Shown here in pieces: positions 44,454 through 53,469 of a stretch of DNA of 64,000 bases; positions within the stretch are counted from its first letter, which is position 1, and every line of letters begins with the position of its first letter. Made by a program: the position numbers and the translations under genes. The stretch spans positions 434,001 through 498,000 of the forward strand of contig NZ_RBAK01000001.1 in the NCBI RefSeq assembly GCF_003626595.1. The letters are read 5' to 3'. The notes under the pieces were generated by a model. That model saw only the letters and a list, made by a program, of their open reading frames with translations. It made no database searches and had not been told where the DNA came from. Source of the DNA: Micromonospora endolithica (GTDB taxonomy: Bacteria > Actinomycetota > Actinomycetes > Mycobacteriales > Micromonosporaceae).

Positions 44454-45563
44454 TCAGCCGCGTTCGCGTTGGTCGGACGGGTCGGCCAGCAGGCTGGCCG
44501 GGGAGACCGGCTCGGGTGCCGGCAGCCCCTGCGGGGCCTTCCCGCCGGTGGCCTGCGCCTCGGCGACGCGTACCTCGTCGTGGATCTGCTGGGCCGCGGC
44601 CGCCGCGGCCTGCGCCGCCTCCGCCGCCTCGCGCTCGACCTGGCTCGCCCCGTCGGCCGCCTCCGGCGACGGCGCGTCGCCGACCATCTGGCTGAGGCCA
44701 CCGAGCGCGCCGCCCATGCCCTCCAGTGCCTTGGTCAGCTCGGCCGGCACGATCCAGACCTTGTTGGCGCTGCCCTGGGCGATCTGCGGCAGGGCCTGGA
44801 GGTACTGGTAGGCGAGCACCTTCTGGCTCGGGTTGGCGGTGTGGATCGCGTCGAAGACGGTACGGATCGCCTTCGCCTGGCCCTCGGCCTGGAGGATCCG
44901 GGCCTGCCGGTCACCGTCGGCGCGCAGCACCGCGGACTGCTTCTCACCCTCGGCGGTGAGGATCTGGGACTGCTTGTGCCCCTCGGCGGTGAGGATCGCG
45001 GCACGGCGGTCCCGCTCGGCGCGCATCTGCTTCTCCATCGAGTCACGGATGCTGGCCGGCGGCTCGATCGCCTTGATCTCCACCCGGGTGACCTTGATGC
45101 CCCAGCGGCCGGTCGTCTCGTCCAGCACGCCGGACAGGTGCCGGTTGATCTCCTCGCGGCTGGTCAGCGCCCGCTCCAGGTCCAGCGAACCGATGACGTT
45201 ACGCAGGGTGGTGACCGTGAGCTGCTCGATCGCCTGGAGGAAGTTGGAGATCTCGTAGGTCGCGCGGACCGCGTCGACCACCTTGAAGTAGAGGACGGTG
45301 TCGATCGACACCACCAGGTTGTCCGAGGTGATCACCGGCTGCGGCGGGAAGCTGACCACCTGCTCGCGCATGTCGACCTTGGTGCGGACCGCGTCGACGA
45401 ACGGGACCAGGACGTTCAGGCCCGGGTTCAGGGTGCGCTTGTACTTGCCGAGTCGCTCGACGACATCCTGGCGCTGCTGCGGCACGATGCGTACCGCCTT
45501 GGCCAGGGTGATCACCGCGACCAGCGCGATGGCTATCAGGAGGGCCGGGAGAACGAATTCCAT
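44454..45563 (-). CDS. SPFH-domain (stomatin/paraslipin-like) membrane protein
   Basis: A 369-residue protein. A short N-terminal helix (VLPALLIAIALVAVITLA) anchors it; the SPFH/band 7 domain follows (about 25-200: VPQQRQDVVERLGKYKRTLN, KVDMREQVVSFPPQPVIT, LRNVIGSLDLERALTSREEI). A coiled-coil with repeats of ILTAEGHKQSQ, ILTAEGEKQSA and VLRADGDRQAR (about 200-245) and an Ala-rich tail come next. Such proteins build ring-like membrane scaffolds and modulate proteases and membrane fluidity. The NfeD gene lies directly upstream with a 4-bp gap, the classic stomatin-NfeD pair. AAGGTGAG precedes ATG 45563. Confidence 0.94.
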   Translation of the reverse strand: MEFVLPALLIAIALVAVITLAKAVRIVPQQRQDVVERLGKYKRTLNPGLNVLVPFVDAVRTKVDMREQVVSFPPQPVITSDNLVVSIDTVLYFKVVDAVRATYEISNFLQAIEQLTVTTLRNVIGSLDLERALTSREEINRHLSGVLDETTGRWGIKVTRVEIKAIEPPASIRDSMEKQMRAERDRRAAILTAEGHKQSQILTAEGEKQSAVLRADGDRQARILQAEGQAKAIRTVFDAIHTANPSQKVLAYQYLQALPQIAQGSANKVWIVPAELTKALEGMGGALGGLSQMVGDAPSPEAADGASQVEREAAEAAQAAAAAAQQIHDEVRVAEAQATGGKAPQGLPAPEPVSPASLLADPSDQRERG

Positions 45564-45567
45564 GTGC

Positions 45568-46074
45568 TCACCTTTTCGCTTCGGGGAGGTCCCCGGAAGG
45601 AGAAATGTCGTCCCGCCACACGAGCGCGGTGGCCCCTCGCACCTGGACCACCTGCACCCGCTCGCCGGGAGCAAACGTCTGGGTCGCGTCGTAGGCGCGG
45701 GCCTGCCACAACTCGCCGTCGATCTTGACCATCCCGTGGTCGGTGTCGACCCGCTCCAGCACCATCGCCGCGCTGCCCTCGATCGCCTCCAGGCCGAACG
45801 GCTGCTCGCCGCTCTCCAACGCCGAGCGCCGGTGCCGGCGCAGCGTCGGGCGGACACCCAGCACCGTCAGTGCCGACACGATCGCGAAGACGATCGCCTG
45901 GATCTCGACCGGCGCACCGAGCGCCGCGGCACCGGCGGCGGCGAACGCACCGACCGCGAACATGATCAGGAACAGCGTCGTCGTGAAGATCTCGGCGACT
46001 GCCAGTACCGCACCCAGAACGATCCACCACACCGCGTCCACCACCCGATCGTGACACGACGATGCCAGTGTCAT
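45568..46074 (-). CDS. NfeD-family membrane protein
   Basis: A 168-residue protein with two or three N-terminal helices (AVWWIVLGAVLAVAEIF, LFLIMFAVGAFAAAGAAAL, AIVFAIVSALTVLGV) and a C-terminal OB-fold NfeD domain (GLEAIEGSAAMVLERVDTDH, VKIDGELWQARAYD, about 90-165). It works with the SPFH protein encoded downstream. Valine codons at residues 11-12 (VVDAVWW) are alternative starts that would remove a non-hydrophobic leader. Confidence 0.92.
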   Translation of the reverse strand: MTLASSCHDRVVDAVWWIVLGAVLAVAEIFTTTLFLIMFAVGAFAAAGAAALGAPVEIQAIVFAIVSALTVLGVRPTLRRHRRSALESGEQPFGLEAIEGSAAMVLERVDTDHGMVKIDGELWQARAYDATQTFAPGERVQVVQVRGATALVWRDDISPSGDLPEAKR

Positions 46075-46120
46075 CTAATCGTCATGATCGGTACGCTCCG
46101 CCCGTCACCGAGGAGGCGAT

Positions 46121-47437
46121 GTGTCCCTGCTGCCCGAAACCACCCGCCGGATCGACGGCCTGGTCGCGCACGCCCAGGCCGCCGGCCGTACGCCGTCGCT
46201 GGTGCTCGGCGTGGTCCGCGACGGGGAGCTGGTGCATGTCGCCGCCGCCGGCGAGCACCCCCGCCCGCACCGCGACCTGCAGTACCGCCTCGGCTCGATC
46301 ACCAAGACGATGACCGCCACGCTGGTCCTGGCCGAACGCGACGCCGGCCGGCTCGACCTGGACGAACCCCTGGAGGCGCACCTGCCCGGCACCGGCGTCG
46401 GCGGCCCGACCCTCCGCCACCTGCTCGGGCACGCCGGTGGGCTGCAACGCGAGCCCGACGGTGACTGGTGGGAGCGGGCCCCCGGGGCCGACCTCGCCAC
46501 CCTGGTCGCCGGGCTCGACCCGTCCAAGATCGCCTACCCGCCGCTGCGCGCCTACCACTACTCGAACCTCGCCTACGGACTGCTCGGCGGGGTTCTGGAA
46601 CGGCTCACCGGGCAGACCTGGGCCGACCTGCTGACCACCCGCGTGCTCGCCCCCCTCGGGATGCGCCGCACCACGTACGCGGCCACCGAGCCCTTCGCCC
46701 GGGGCTACGTCGTGCACCCCTGGCACGAGACGCTGCGCGAGGAACCGCGCACCGACACCGGCGCGATGGCCCCCGCCGGGCAGCTCTGGTCGACCGTCGA
46801 GGACCTGGCCCGCTGGGCGGCCTTCCTCGCCGACCCGGACCCCCGGGTGCTGGCACCGGAGACGCTGACCGAGATGTGCGCCCCGGTGGTGATCAGCGAC
46901 CCCGAGGCGTGGACCGGCGGGCACGGCCTGGGGATCGAGCTCTACCGGCGGGGCGAGCGGGTGTACGTCGGGCACGGCGGCTCGATGCCCGGCTACGTGG
47001 CCGCCCTGACGGTGCACCGGCCGTCACGCACCGCGGTGGTCGGCTTCGCCAACGCGTACGGCTTCCGGGTCGGCCACATCGGCGGGCTGAGCCAGGAGGC
47101 GTTGACGCTGGTGCTGGACACCGAGCCGGCGCCGGTCCCGCCGTGGCGGCCGGCCTCGACCCCACCGCCGGCGGAACTGGCCGAGCTGACCGGCCGGTGG
47201 TGGTGGATGGGGACGACCCTCGACCTGTCCTGCGACCGGGTCACCGGCGAACTGGTCGCCCACGTGCGCGGCGAGCGGGAGAGCCGGTTCGTCGCGGCGG
47301 GGTCGGACCGGTGGCGGGGCCGCTCCGGCCCGGAGAACGGCGAGATCCTCACCGTGCTGCGCGACCCGGCCGGCAGGCCGGTCGCCCTGGACATCGCCAC
47401 GTTCGTCTTCACCCGCACGCCCGACGACGAGCCCTGA
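46121..47437 (+). CDS. Serine hydrolase, beta-lactamase class C / PBP4* family
   Basis: A 438-residue protein without an obvious signal peptide. The S-x-x-K motif is LGSITKTMTA (about 60), the second motif YSNLAYG (Tyr-Ser-Asn, about 148), and the third HGGSMPGYVA (about 286), standing for HTG/KTG. The C-terminal 100 residues form an extra beta-domain. Substrates may be D-amino-acid peptides or esters; a true beta-lactamase role is not implied. GTG 46121 follows GAGGCGAT, just after the NfeD promoter region on the other strand. Confidence 0.9.
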   Translation: MSLLPETTRRIDGLVAHAQAAGRTPSLVLGVVRDGELVHVAAAGEHPRPHRDLQYRLGSITKTMTATLVLAERDAGRLDLDEPLEAHLPGTGVGGPTLRHLLGHAGGLQREPDGDWWERAPGADLATLVAGLDPSKIAYPPLRAYHYSNLAYGLLGGVLERLTGQTWADLLTTRVLAPLGMRRTTYAATEPFARGYVVHPWHETLREEPRTDTGAMAPAGQLWSTVEDLARWAAFLADPDPRVLAPETLTEMCAPVVISDPEAWTGGHGLGIELYRRGERVYVGHGGSMPGYVAALTVHRPSRTAVVGFANAYGFRVGHIGGLSQEALTLVLDTEPAPVPPWRPASTPPPAELAELTGRWWWMGTTLDLSCDRVTGELVAHVRGERESRFVAAGSDRWRGRSGPENGEILTVLRDPAGRPVALDIATFVFTRTPDDEP

Positions 47438-47450
47438 CCGTACGACGGGA

Positions 47451-48266
47451 TCAGCCCGGCGGCTCGGTGACGAAGTCGATCAGGCGTTCCATCGCGTTGA
47501 TCAGCGGGGTCTCCACGTCGGCGAAGCTGTCCACCCGGGAGAGGATGCGCCGCCACATGTCGGCCGGCTCGGCGACGCCCAGCGCCGCGCACACCCCCTC
47601 CTTCCACGGTCGTCCCGGCGGCACCACCGGCCACGCCCGGATGCCCAGCGCCGCCGGCTTCACCGCCTGCCACACGTCGACGTACGGGTGGCCGGTGACC
47701 AGCACGTGCGGCGAGGTCACCCGGGCCACGATCCGGCTCTCCTTCGAGCCGGGCACCAGGTGGTCGACGAGCACGCCGAGCCGCCGCGTCGGGCCGGGCG
47801 CGAAGTCACGGACCTCCGCGTCGAGGGCGTCGATGCCGTCCAGCGGCTCCACCACCACGCCCTCGATGCGCAGGTCGTCACCCCAGATCCGCTCCACCAG
47901 GGCGGCGTCGTGGACCCCCTCGACCCAGATCCGGCTGGCCTTCGCCACCTGCGCGCGGACGCCGTCCACCGCGACCGATCCGGAGGCGGTACGCCGGCGG
48001 GCCGCCGGCACCGGCGCGCGGGTCGGCCGGCGCAGGGTGACCGGCTGCCCGTCGAGCAGGAACGCGGCCGGCAGCAGGGGGAAGTTCCGCCGCCGCCCGT
48101 GCCGGTCCTCCAGCACCACCGCGCCGGACTCGAAGCCGACCACCGCGCCGCAGAACCCCGAGTCGGCGTCCTCGACAACCAGGTCCGGCTCCGCGTCCAC
48201 CTCCGGGGTCACCCTCCGTCGCCGCCAGTCCCCCGCCAGCACGTCGTCCGCATATCGGCCCGCCAT
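47451..48266 (-). CDS. DUF3097-family protein
   Basis: A 271-residue actinobacterial protein with the DUF3097 pattern: YADDVLAGDWRRRRVTPEVD at the start, DLVVEDADSGFCGAVVGFE, WVEGVHDAALVERIWGDDLR (about 115-135, a Toprim-like arrangement), LGVLVDHLVPGSKESRI, VTGHPYVDVWQAVKP, and the end LINAMERLIDFVTEP. The EGVHDA, VDHLVPGSKE and GHPYVD motifs suggest a Toprim-type metal-dependent nucleic-acid enzyme, but the function is not established. ATG 48266 fits the family start. It is convergent with the hydrolase. Confidence 0.9.
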   Translation of the reverse strand: MAGRYADDVLAGDWRRRRVTPEVDAEPDLVVEDADSGFCGAVVGFESGAVVLEDRHGRRRNFPLLPAAFLLDGQPVTLRRPTRAPVPAARRRTASGSVAVDGVRAQVAKASRIWVEGVHDAALVERIWGDDLRIEGVVVEPLDGIDALDAEVRDFAPGPTRRLGVLVDHLVPGSKESRIVARVTSPHVLVTGHPYVDVWQAVKPAALGIRAWPVVPPGRPWKEGVCAALGVAEPADMWRRILSRVDSFADVETPLINAMERLIDFVTEPPG

Positions 48267-48452
48267 GTCGATCACGCTAGCGCCGGCACCGGCCCACCGC
48301 ACCGAGCGCCACGCCGTCGACGCGCCACGCCGGTCGGGTCGGACATCGACCGGTGCCCGCTCCTTCGAGGACGCCCGGGGGCGAAACGGGCAGCCGACGC
48401 CGACGGAGCGGCAGTCGAGACAGGGGCCGCGGTGACCACGTACCCTTTCGGC

Positions 48453-49247
48453 ATGTCCACCCCCACCGCGGGTGCGGCCACTCTCACGCCGCGCCGGTCG
48501 AGCCGGTTCGTCGCCTGGGTACGCGCCTGGCGTGCCGGCCTGGTGCCGTTCGACGAGGTCGCCGACGCGATCGCCGGCGACGAGGAGCACCTGGTCGCCG
48601 ACGCGCCCGGCACCTGGACCGACGTGCCGCTGCCGCAGGCGCTGCCCACCCTGGCCCGACTCTCGCCGGACGAGATCCGCCTGGTGCTGCCCGCGCCGGG
48701 TGATCCGCGCGGACTGCCCGGCCCCGGTGACTTCGCCGGCGCGGCGCTGCTCGCGGGCGAGGCGGTGGTCGCCGGTGCGCTCGGCTTCATCCCGCAGGTC
48801 CGCACGCACACGTCCGGATCCGGCGACACCTTCGAGACGGTGCTGTGGCGGGTCTATCCGCTGCCCGAGAACGCACCGGCCGCCTCCCAGGTGCTGCCCG
48901 GCGCGGCCGAGGCGGAGGCCGAACTGGCGGCGGCGCTCGCCGAGACGACCGCCGCGCTGACCCGGCTGGACGTCGCCCAGTGGCGACCGGAGCTGGCCGG
49001 GGCGCTGGAGGCGCTGCGCCGGCCGGACGGCGCCACCGACCTGCCGCCCGGGTTCGACCCGCGCGCCCGTCGGCTCTTCGCGCGGGCCGCGGTGCTCGAC
49101 CGGGTACTGGCGCTGGCCGGGCACGCCGCACCGGGCGGCGCGGTCAACAACCACGAGGCCCAGCAGCGGGACGCCGCCCTGCGTCCACTCACCACCGCGT
49201 GCCGGCAGGCCCTGGTGGCCGCCTGCAACGCCCCGCTGCGCCCGTAG
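48453..49247 (+). CDS. Actinobacterial hypothetical protein
   Basis: A 264-residue protein I cannot place in a named family. The N-terminal part (RSSRFVAWVRAWRAGLVPFDE, about 16-36; IAGDEEHLVADAPGTW) leads into a mixed domain with LSPDEIRLVLPAPGDPRGLP and ALLAGEAVVAGALGF (about 70-110), then a long Ala/Leu-rich helical half ending LTTACRQALVAACNAPLRP. TACCCT six bases before ATG 48453 points to a leaderless transcript. It is divergent from DUF3097 with a 186-bp gap. Confidence 0.75.
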   Translation: MSTPTAGAATLTPRRSSRFVAWVRAWRAGLVPFDEVADAIAGDEEHLVADAPGTWTDVPLPQALPTLARLSPDEIRLVLPAPGDPRGLPGPGDFAGAALLAGEAVVAGALGFIPQVRTHTSGSGDTFETVLWRVYPLPENAPAASQVLPGAAEAEAELAAALAETTAALTRLDVAQWRPELAGALEALRRPDGATDLPPGFDPRARRLFARAAVLDRVLALAGHAAPGGAVNNHEAQQRDAALRPLTTACRQALVAACNAPLRP

Positions 49248-49348
49248 GGCCGCCGGCCCCACGGGGGCTGTCCGCGTACCTCCCGACCGCGGTCGCGGGG
49301 CCCACGGTCCGCCGGCTCCGCGCGGCGGCCGACCGGGACGGTGGTCGG

Positions 49349-50128
49349 TCAGATCTCGTCGATCAGGTCGGCGACCGAGCCGACGATGCGCGACGGGCGG
49401 TACGGGTAGCGCTCCGCCTCGGTGCGGGTGCTGATCCCGGTGAGCACCAGGATCGTCTCCAGCCCGGCCTCCAGCCCGCACAGGATGTCGGTGTCCATCC
49501 GGTCGCCGATCATCGCGGTCGTCTCCGAGTGCGCGTTGATCGTGTTGAGCGCCGAGCGCATCATCATCGGGTTGGGCTTGCCGACGAAGTACGGCTCGAC
49601 GCCGGTCGCCTTGGAGATCATCGCCGCCACCGAGCCGGCCGCCGGCAGGGCGCCCTCCACCGACGGCCCGGTCACGTCGGGGTTGGTGCAGATGAACCGG
49701 GCCCCGTCGTTGATCAGGCGGACCGCCTTGGTGATCGCCTCGAAGCTGTAGGTGCGGGTCTCCCCCAGCACCACGTAGTCCGGCGCGAAGTCGGTCAGCA
49801 CGTACCCGACCGCGTGCAGGGCGGTGGTCAGTCCCGCCTCCCCGATCACGTACGCGGTGCCGCCCGGTCGCTGGTCGGCCAGGAACTGCGCGGTGGCCAG
49901 CGCGGACGACCAGATCGCCGACTCCGGCACGTCCAGCCCCATCCGGGCCAGCCGGGCCTGGAGGTCCCGGGGTGTGTAGATCGAGTTGTTGGTGAGCACC
50001 AGGAACGGCTTGCCGGAGGTACGCAGCCGGGTGACGAACTCCGGTGCGCCGGGCACCGGCTGCCCCTCGTGCACCAGCACGCCGTCCATGTCGGTCAGCC
50101 AGCTCTCGACGGGCCTGCGGTCATGCAT
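49349..50128 (-). CDS. HAD-IIA family sugar phosphatase, NagD-like
   Basis: A 259-residue phosphatase. The nucleophile motif is SWLTDMDGVLVHEG (D14 and D16 region), where NagD has DxDGT. Motif II is FLVLTNNSIYTPRDL (about 50), motif III VGKPNPMMMRSAL (Lys about 180), and motif IV AMIGDRMDTDILCGLEAG. A C2 cap lies between II and III. Substrates of the family include nucleotides and sugar phosphates such as 4-nitrophenyl phosphate mimics. It is downstream of the ferrochelatase on the same strand with a 30-bp gap. Confidence 0.93.
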   Translation of the reverse strand: MHDRRPVESWLTDMDGVLVHEGQPVPGAPEFVTRLRTSGKPFLVLTNNSIYTPRDLQARLARMGLDVPESAIWSSALATAQFLADQRPGGTAYVIGEAGLTTALHAVGYVLTDFAPDYVVLGETRTYSFEAITKAVRLINDGARFICTNPDVTGPSVEGALPAAGSVAAMISKATGVEPYFVGKPNPMMMRSALNTINAHSETTAMIGDRMDTDILCGLEAGLETILVLTGISTRTEAERYPYRPSRIVGSVADLIDEI

Positions 50129-50158
50129 GTGTGGTCCCAGGGGGTGTCGGGGCGGAGG

Positions 50159-51190
50159 TCAGGACGGCCGGCGGGTCGGCACGCAGCAGACCGTCGGGCA
50201 GGTGTCCCACAGCGGCAGCTCGCCGAGGCGGCGGCGCAGGGTCGCGCCCTCCGGGTCGGTCCGCTCGCGGACCAGCTCCCGGACCATGGTGACGAAACGG
50301 GGGTCGGTGCCCGGCGTACCGGCCCGGACGAAGTCCAGGCCGAGCTGCTTGGCCGTCTCCAGCGCCTCGGTGTCCAGGTCCCACACCACCTCCAGGTGGT
50401 CGGAGACGAAGCCGATCGGGCTGACCACCACACCGGTGACGCCCTGCGCGGCCAGCGCGGCGAGGTGGTCGTTGACGTCCGGCTCCAGCCACGGCACCTG
50501 CGGCGGACCGGACCGGCTCTGCCAGACCAGGTCGTATTCCAGGTCGGGGGCGGCGGCCGCGTGCACCAGCCGGGCGGTCTCGGCCAGCTGGGCGGTGTAC
50601 CGGAAGCCGTGCGGGCCGGCGTTGGCGTCCATCGAGTCGGGAATCGAGTGGGCGGTGAAGACCAGTCGGGTGGTGGACCGCTTCGCCGGGTCGAGCTGCG
50701 CGAGCGCGACCCTCACCGCGTCGGCGTGCGGCTCGACGAAGCCGGGGTGGTCCCAGAACTGGCGCAGCTTGTCGACCAGTGGGGCGTCCGCGCCGACGGC
50801 GGCACGGGCCGCGGCGATGTCCTCCTGGTACTGCCGGCAGGACGAGTAGCCGCCGAACGCGCTGGTGACGAACGCCAGCGCGTGCTGGACGCCGTCGTCG
50901 CGCATCTGCGCCACCGTGTCGGCGAGCATCGGGTCCCAGTTGCGGTTGCCCCAGTAGACCGGCAGGTCGATGCCGTTGGCGGCGAAGTCCTCCCGGATCG
51001 CGGCGAGCAGCTCCCGGCACTGCTGGTTGATCGGGGACACCCCGCCGAAGTGCTGGTAGTGCTCGGCGACCTCCTCCAGCCGCTCCGGAGGCACCCCCCG
51101 GCCCCGGGTCACGTTCTGCAGGAAGGGCATCACGTCCTCGGGCCGCTCGGGCCCGCCGAAGGAAACCAGCACCACCGCGTCGTACGCCAT
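50159..51190 (-). CDS. hemH: Ferrochelatase (coproporphyrin III type)
   Basis: A 343-residue enzyme that inserts Fe2+ into a porphyrin late in haem synthesis; actinobacteria use the coproporphyrin-dependent route, where it is also called CpfC. The start YDAVVLVSFGGPERPEDV, GVSPINQQCRELL, AFVTSAFGGYSSCRQYQED (about 115-133), FTAHSIPDSM with the catalytic His, and VVVSPIGFVSDHLEVVWDLD are typical. A Cys in SSCRQY and three more in the tail DTCPTVCC could ligate the [2Fe-2S] cluster seen in some actinobacterial ferrochelatases. It lies downstream of fabG and inhA with a palindrome between, the same order as mabA-inhA-hemZ in mycobacteria. Confidence 0.96.
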   Translation of the reverse strand: MAYDAVVLVSFGGPERPEDVMPFLQNVTRGRGVPPERLEEVAEHYQHFGGVSPINQQCRELLAAIREDFAANGIDLPVYWGNRNWDPMLADTVAQMRDDGVQHALAFVTSAFGGYSSCRQYQEDIAAARAAVGADAPLVDKLRQFWDHPGFVEPHADAVRVALAQLDPAKRSTTRLVFTAHSIPDSMDANAGPHGFRYTAQLAETARLVHAAAAPDLEYDLVWQSRSGPPQVPWLEPDVNDHLAALAAQGVTGVVVSPIGFVSDHLEVVWDLDTEALETAKQLGLDFVRAGTPGTDPRFVTMVRELVRERTDPEGATLRRRLGELPLWDTCPTVCCVPTRRPS

Positions 51191-51246
51191 GGTCCTATTC
51201 TCGCCCCTCACCCGTCGCGGCCCGGCGACACCCCCGGGTCGAGGGT

Positions 51247-51300
51247 GTGAGGAAGGGCCCCTTCCTCTACCGGAGGCGTTGACAAGGGGCCCTTCCTCAC
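51247..51300. repeat. GGGCCC-class palindromic element, copy 3
   Basis: A perfect 17-bp inverted repeat, GTGAGGAAGGGCCCCTT (51247) with AAGGGGCCCTTCCTCAC (51284), and a 20-bp loop. It fills the gap between the inhA stop and the ferrochelatase start, so it can terminate or attenuate inside a conserved gene run. Confidence 0.9.
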
Positions 51301-51303
51301 ACC

Positions 51304-52071
51304 TCAGGCGCCGATGGCGTGGTACCCGCCGTCGACGTGCACGATCTCGCCGGTGGTGGCCGGGAACCAGTCCGACAGCAGCGCCAGGCAGGCCCGCGCG
51401 GCCGGCTCCTGGTCGGTCAGGCTCCAGCCCAGCGGGGCACGCTCGGTCCAGGCGTCCTCGAACTGGTCGAAGCCGGGGATCGACTTCGCGGCGATGGTAC
51501 GCAGCGGGCCGGCGGCCACCAGGTTGCTGCGGATGCCCTGCTTGCCCAGGTGCAGCGCGAGGTAGCGGGACGCGGACTCCAGGCCGGCCTTGGCCACGCC
51601 CATCCAGTCGTAGACCGGCCAGGCCTTGGTGGCGTCGAAGGTCAGGCCGACCACCGCGCCGCCGGCGGACATCAGCGGCAGCGCGGCCATCGCCAGGGAC
51701 TTGTAGGAGTACGTGGAGACGTGCAGCGCGGTGGCGACGTCCTCCCACGGAGCGTCGAGGAAGCCGCCGCCGAGGCAGCTCTGCGGGGCGAAGCCGATCG
51801 AGTGGACCACACCGTCGAGGCCGTCGACGTGCTCGCGCACCCTGTCGGCCAGCCCGGCCAGCTGCTCCGGGTCGGTCACGTCCAGCTCGATCACCGGGGC
51901 GGGCTCGGGCAGCCGCTTGGCGATCCGCTCCACCAGCGAGAGCCGGCCGTAGCCGGTGAGCACGACCTGCGCGCCGTTCTCCTGGGCGAGCTTCGCCACC
52001 GAGAAGGCGATCGAGGCGTCGGTGATGACGCCGGTGACCAGCAGCCGCTTACCGGCGAGCAGTCCTGACAT
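51304..52071 (-). CDS. inhA: Enoyl-[acyl-carrier-protein] reductase, InhA/FabI type
   Basis: A 255-residue short-chain reductase completing each round of FAS II elongation with NADH. The cofactor loop is VTGVITDASIAFSVAKLA (about 12-30), with GFAPQSCLGGGFLDAPWED near 93-110. The catalytic Tyr and Lys are in VYDWMGVAKAGLES (about 153-166), and PLRTIAAKSIPGF and DWFPATTGEIVHVDGG end the fold. The spacing GITDASIA and the MGVAK version are closer to mycobacterial InhA than to E. coli FabI. It lies 24 bp downstream of fabG. Confidence 0.95.
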   Translation of the reverse strand: MSGLLAGKRLLVTGVITDASIAFSVAKLAQENGAQVVLTGYGRLSLVERIAKRLPEPAPVIELDVTDPEQLAGLADRVREHVDGLDGVVHSIGFAPQSCLGGGFLDAPWEDVATALHVSTYSYKSLAMAALPLMSAGGAVVGLTFDATKAWPVYDWMGVAKAGLESASRYLALHLGKQGIRSNLVAAGPLRTIAAKSIPGFDQFEDAWTERAPLGWSLTDQEPAARACLALLSDWFPATTGEIVHVDGGYHAIGA

Positions 52072-52095
52072 GTGTTGACCTTCCTCCGTGCTTGC

Positions 52096-52824
<729 letters not shown>

Positions 52825-53050
52825 TCACGTCGCGTCGGAGCCTAGGCGTTACCGGCAGGTAAGCGCTAACGCCCACCACGTCACACCACGGGCCGCGTAC
52901 CGACCGGCGGCCGTCGTGCGCCGCCCCGCCGGGGGTCCGGCACGCCTCGACCGGGCGCGCGCGACGACATCGGCGGGTGTACGATCACTGACGTCTGCGG
53001 GCCGCATGTGCCCGCGTTCCGGGCCCCGCCGACCGCAGGAGGTGATCGCT

Positions 53051-53104
53051 GTGCGAGATAGCGATCCTCCCAGTCGTGGCCGGGCCGTCCGTCAGCCCCG
53101 CTGA
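53051..53104 (+). CDS. Putative 17-residue leader peptide
   Basis: GTG 53051 is preceded, at 53037-53047, by AGGAGGTGATC, a perfect complement of the 3' end of 16S rRNA. The frame encodes VRDSDPPSRGRAVRQPR and stops at TGA 53104. Five of 17 residues are Arg and three are Pro. The stop codon falls inside one arm of the hairpins at 53091-53129, as in transcription-attenuation leaders. It may be a control element and not a functional peptide. No recognisable homologue. Confidence 0.5.
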   Translation: MRDSDPPSRGRAVRQPR

Positions 53105-53129
53105 GCCACGACTCAGCAGGTGAGCTGAC
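53091..53129 (+). promoter_or_regulatory. Mutually exclusive hairpins, attenuator-like
   Basis: Four arms are present in order: GTCAGC (53091), GCTGAG (53100), CTCAGC (53112), GCTGAC (53124). Arms 1-4 and 2-3 can form one nested hairpin, or arms 1-2 and 3-4 can form two small ones. Arms 1 and 2 lie in the last codons and stop of the leader frame, so translation could choose the fold. There is no U-tract after arm 4. Confidence 0.5.
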
Positions 53130-53300
53130 CCGACTCCGCTCCCCCCGCACCGCCCCGCCCGTCCGGCCGCCCGGCCGGTTCCGGTCTGCGGGCGCCCGCC
53201 GGGAGCAGGCCCGGTCACGACGTCGTGTGCGCGTCCTGATCAACCCTCGCGGCCCGCCCGCCCCGCCGGCGGACCGTCCAGTCGCCACCGGAGTCTGTCC

Positions 53301-53387
53301 ATGAGCCGCTACGTCGCCCCGCTGGGCTTCACCCTCGCCGCCGTCTGGGTGGCCGTGCTCTTCGTCCTCGCCGGCGGGGGCCACTGA
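53301..53387 (+). CDS. 28-residue single-helix membrane peptide
   Basis: ATG 53301 to TGA 53387 encodes MSRYVAPLGFTLAAVWVAVL followed by FVLAGGGH: one 20-residue hydrophobic helix with a short charged start and a Gly-rich His end. Codon use is typical for the genome (G/C third positions). There is no strong Shine-Dalgarno site immediately upstream (GGAGTCTGTCC). Such tiny helices are often regulators or subunits of larger membrane complexes; the partner is unknown. Confidence 0.55.
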   Translation: MSRYVAPLGFTLAAVWVAVLFVLAGGGH

Positions 53388-53422
53388 CCGCCCCCGCCCA
53401 CACGCCCCACGCCCCCACCTCG

Positions 53423-53442
53423 GCGTCGATCTGGATCGACGC
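53423..53442. terminator. Bidirectional terminator hairpin
   Basis: GCGTCGAT, loop CTGG, ATCGACGC, within longer C-rich and G-rich arms. It lies between the convergent 28-residue ORF and the VWA protein gene. Confidence 0.7.
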
Positions 53443-53469
53443 GGCGGAGCGGGGGCGCGGGGGCGGTGG

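Noticed and set aside
46121..47437. Antibiotic-resistance beta-lactamase
   Set aside because: It has class C-type motifs but no signal peptide and an extra C-terminal domain; better seen as a general serine hydrolase.
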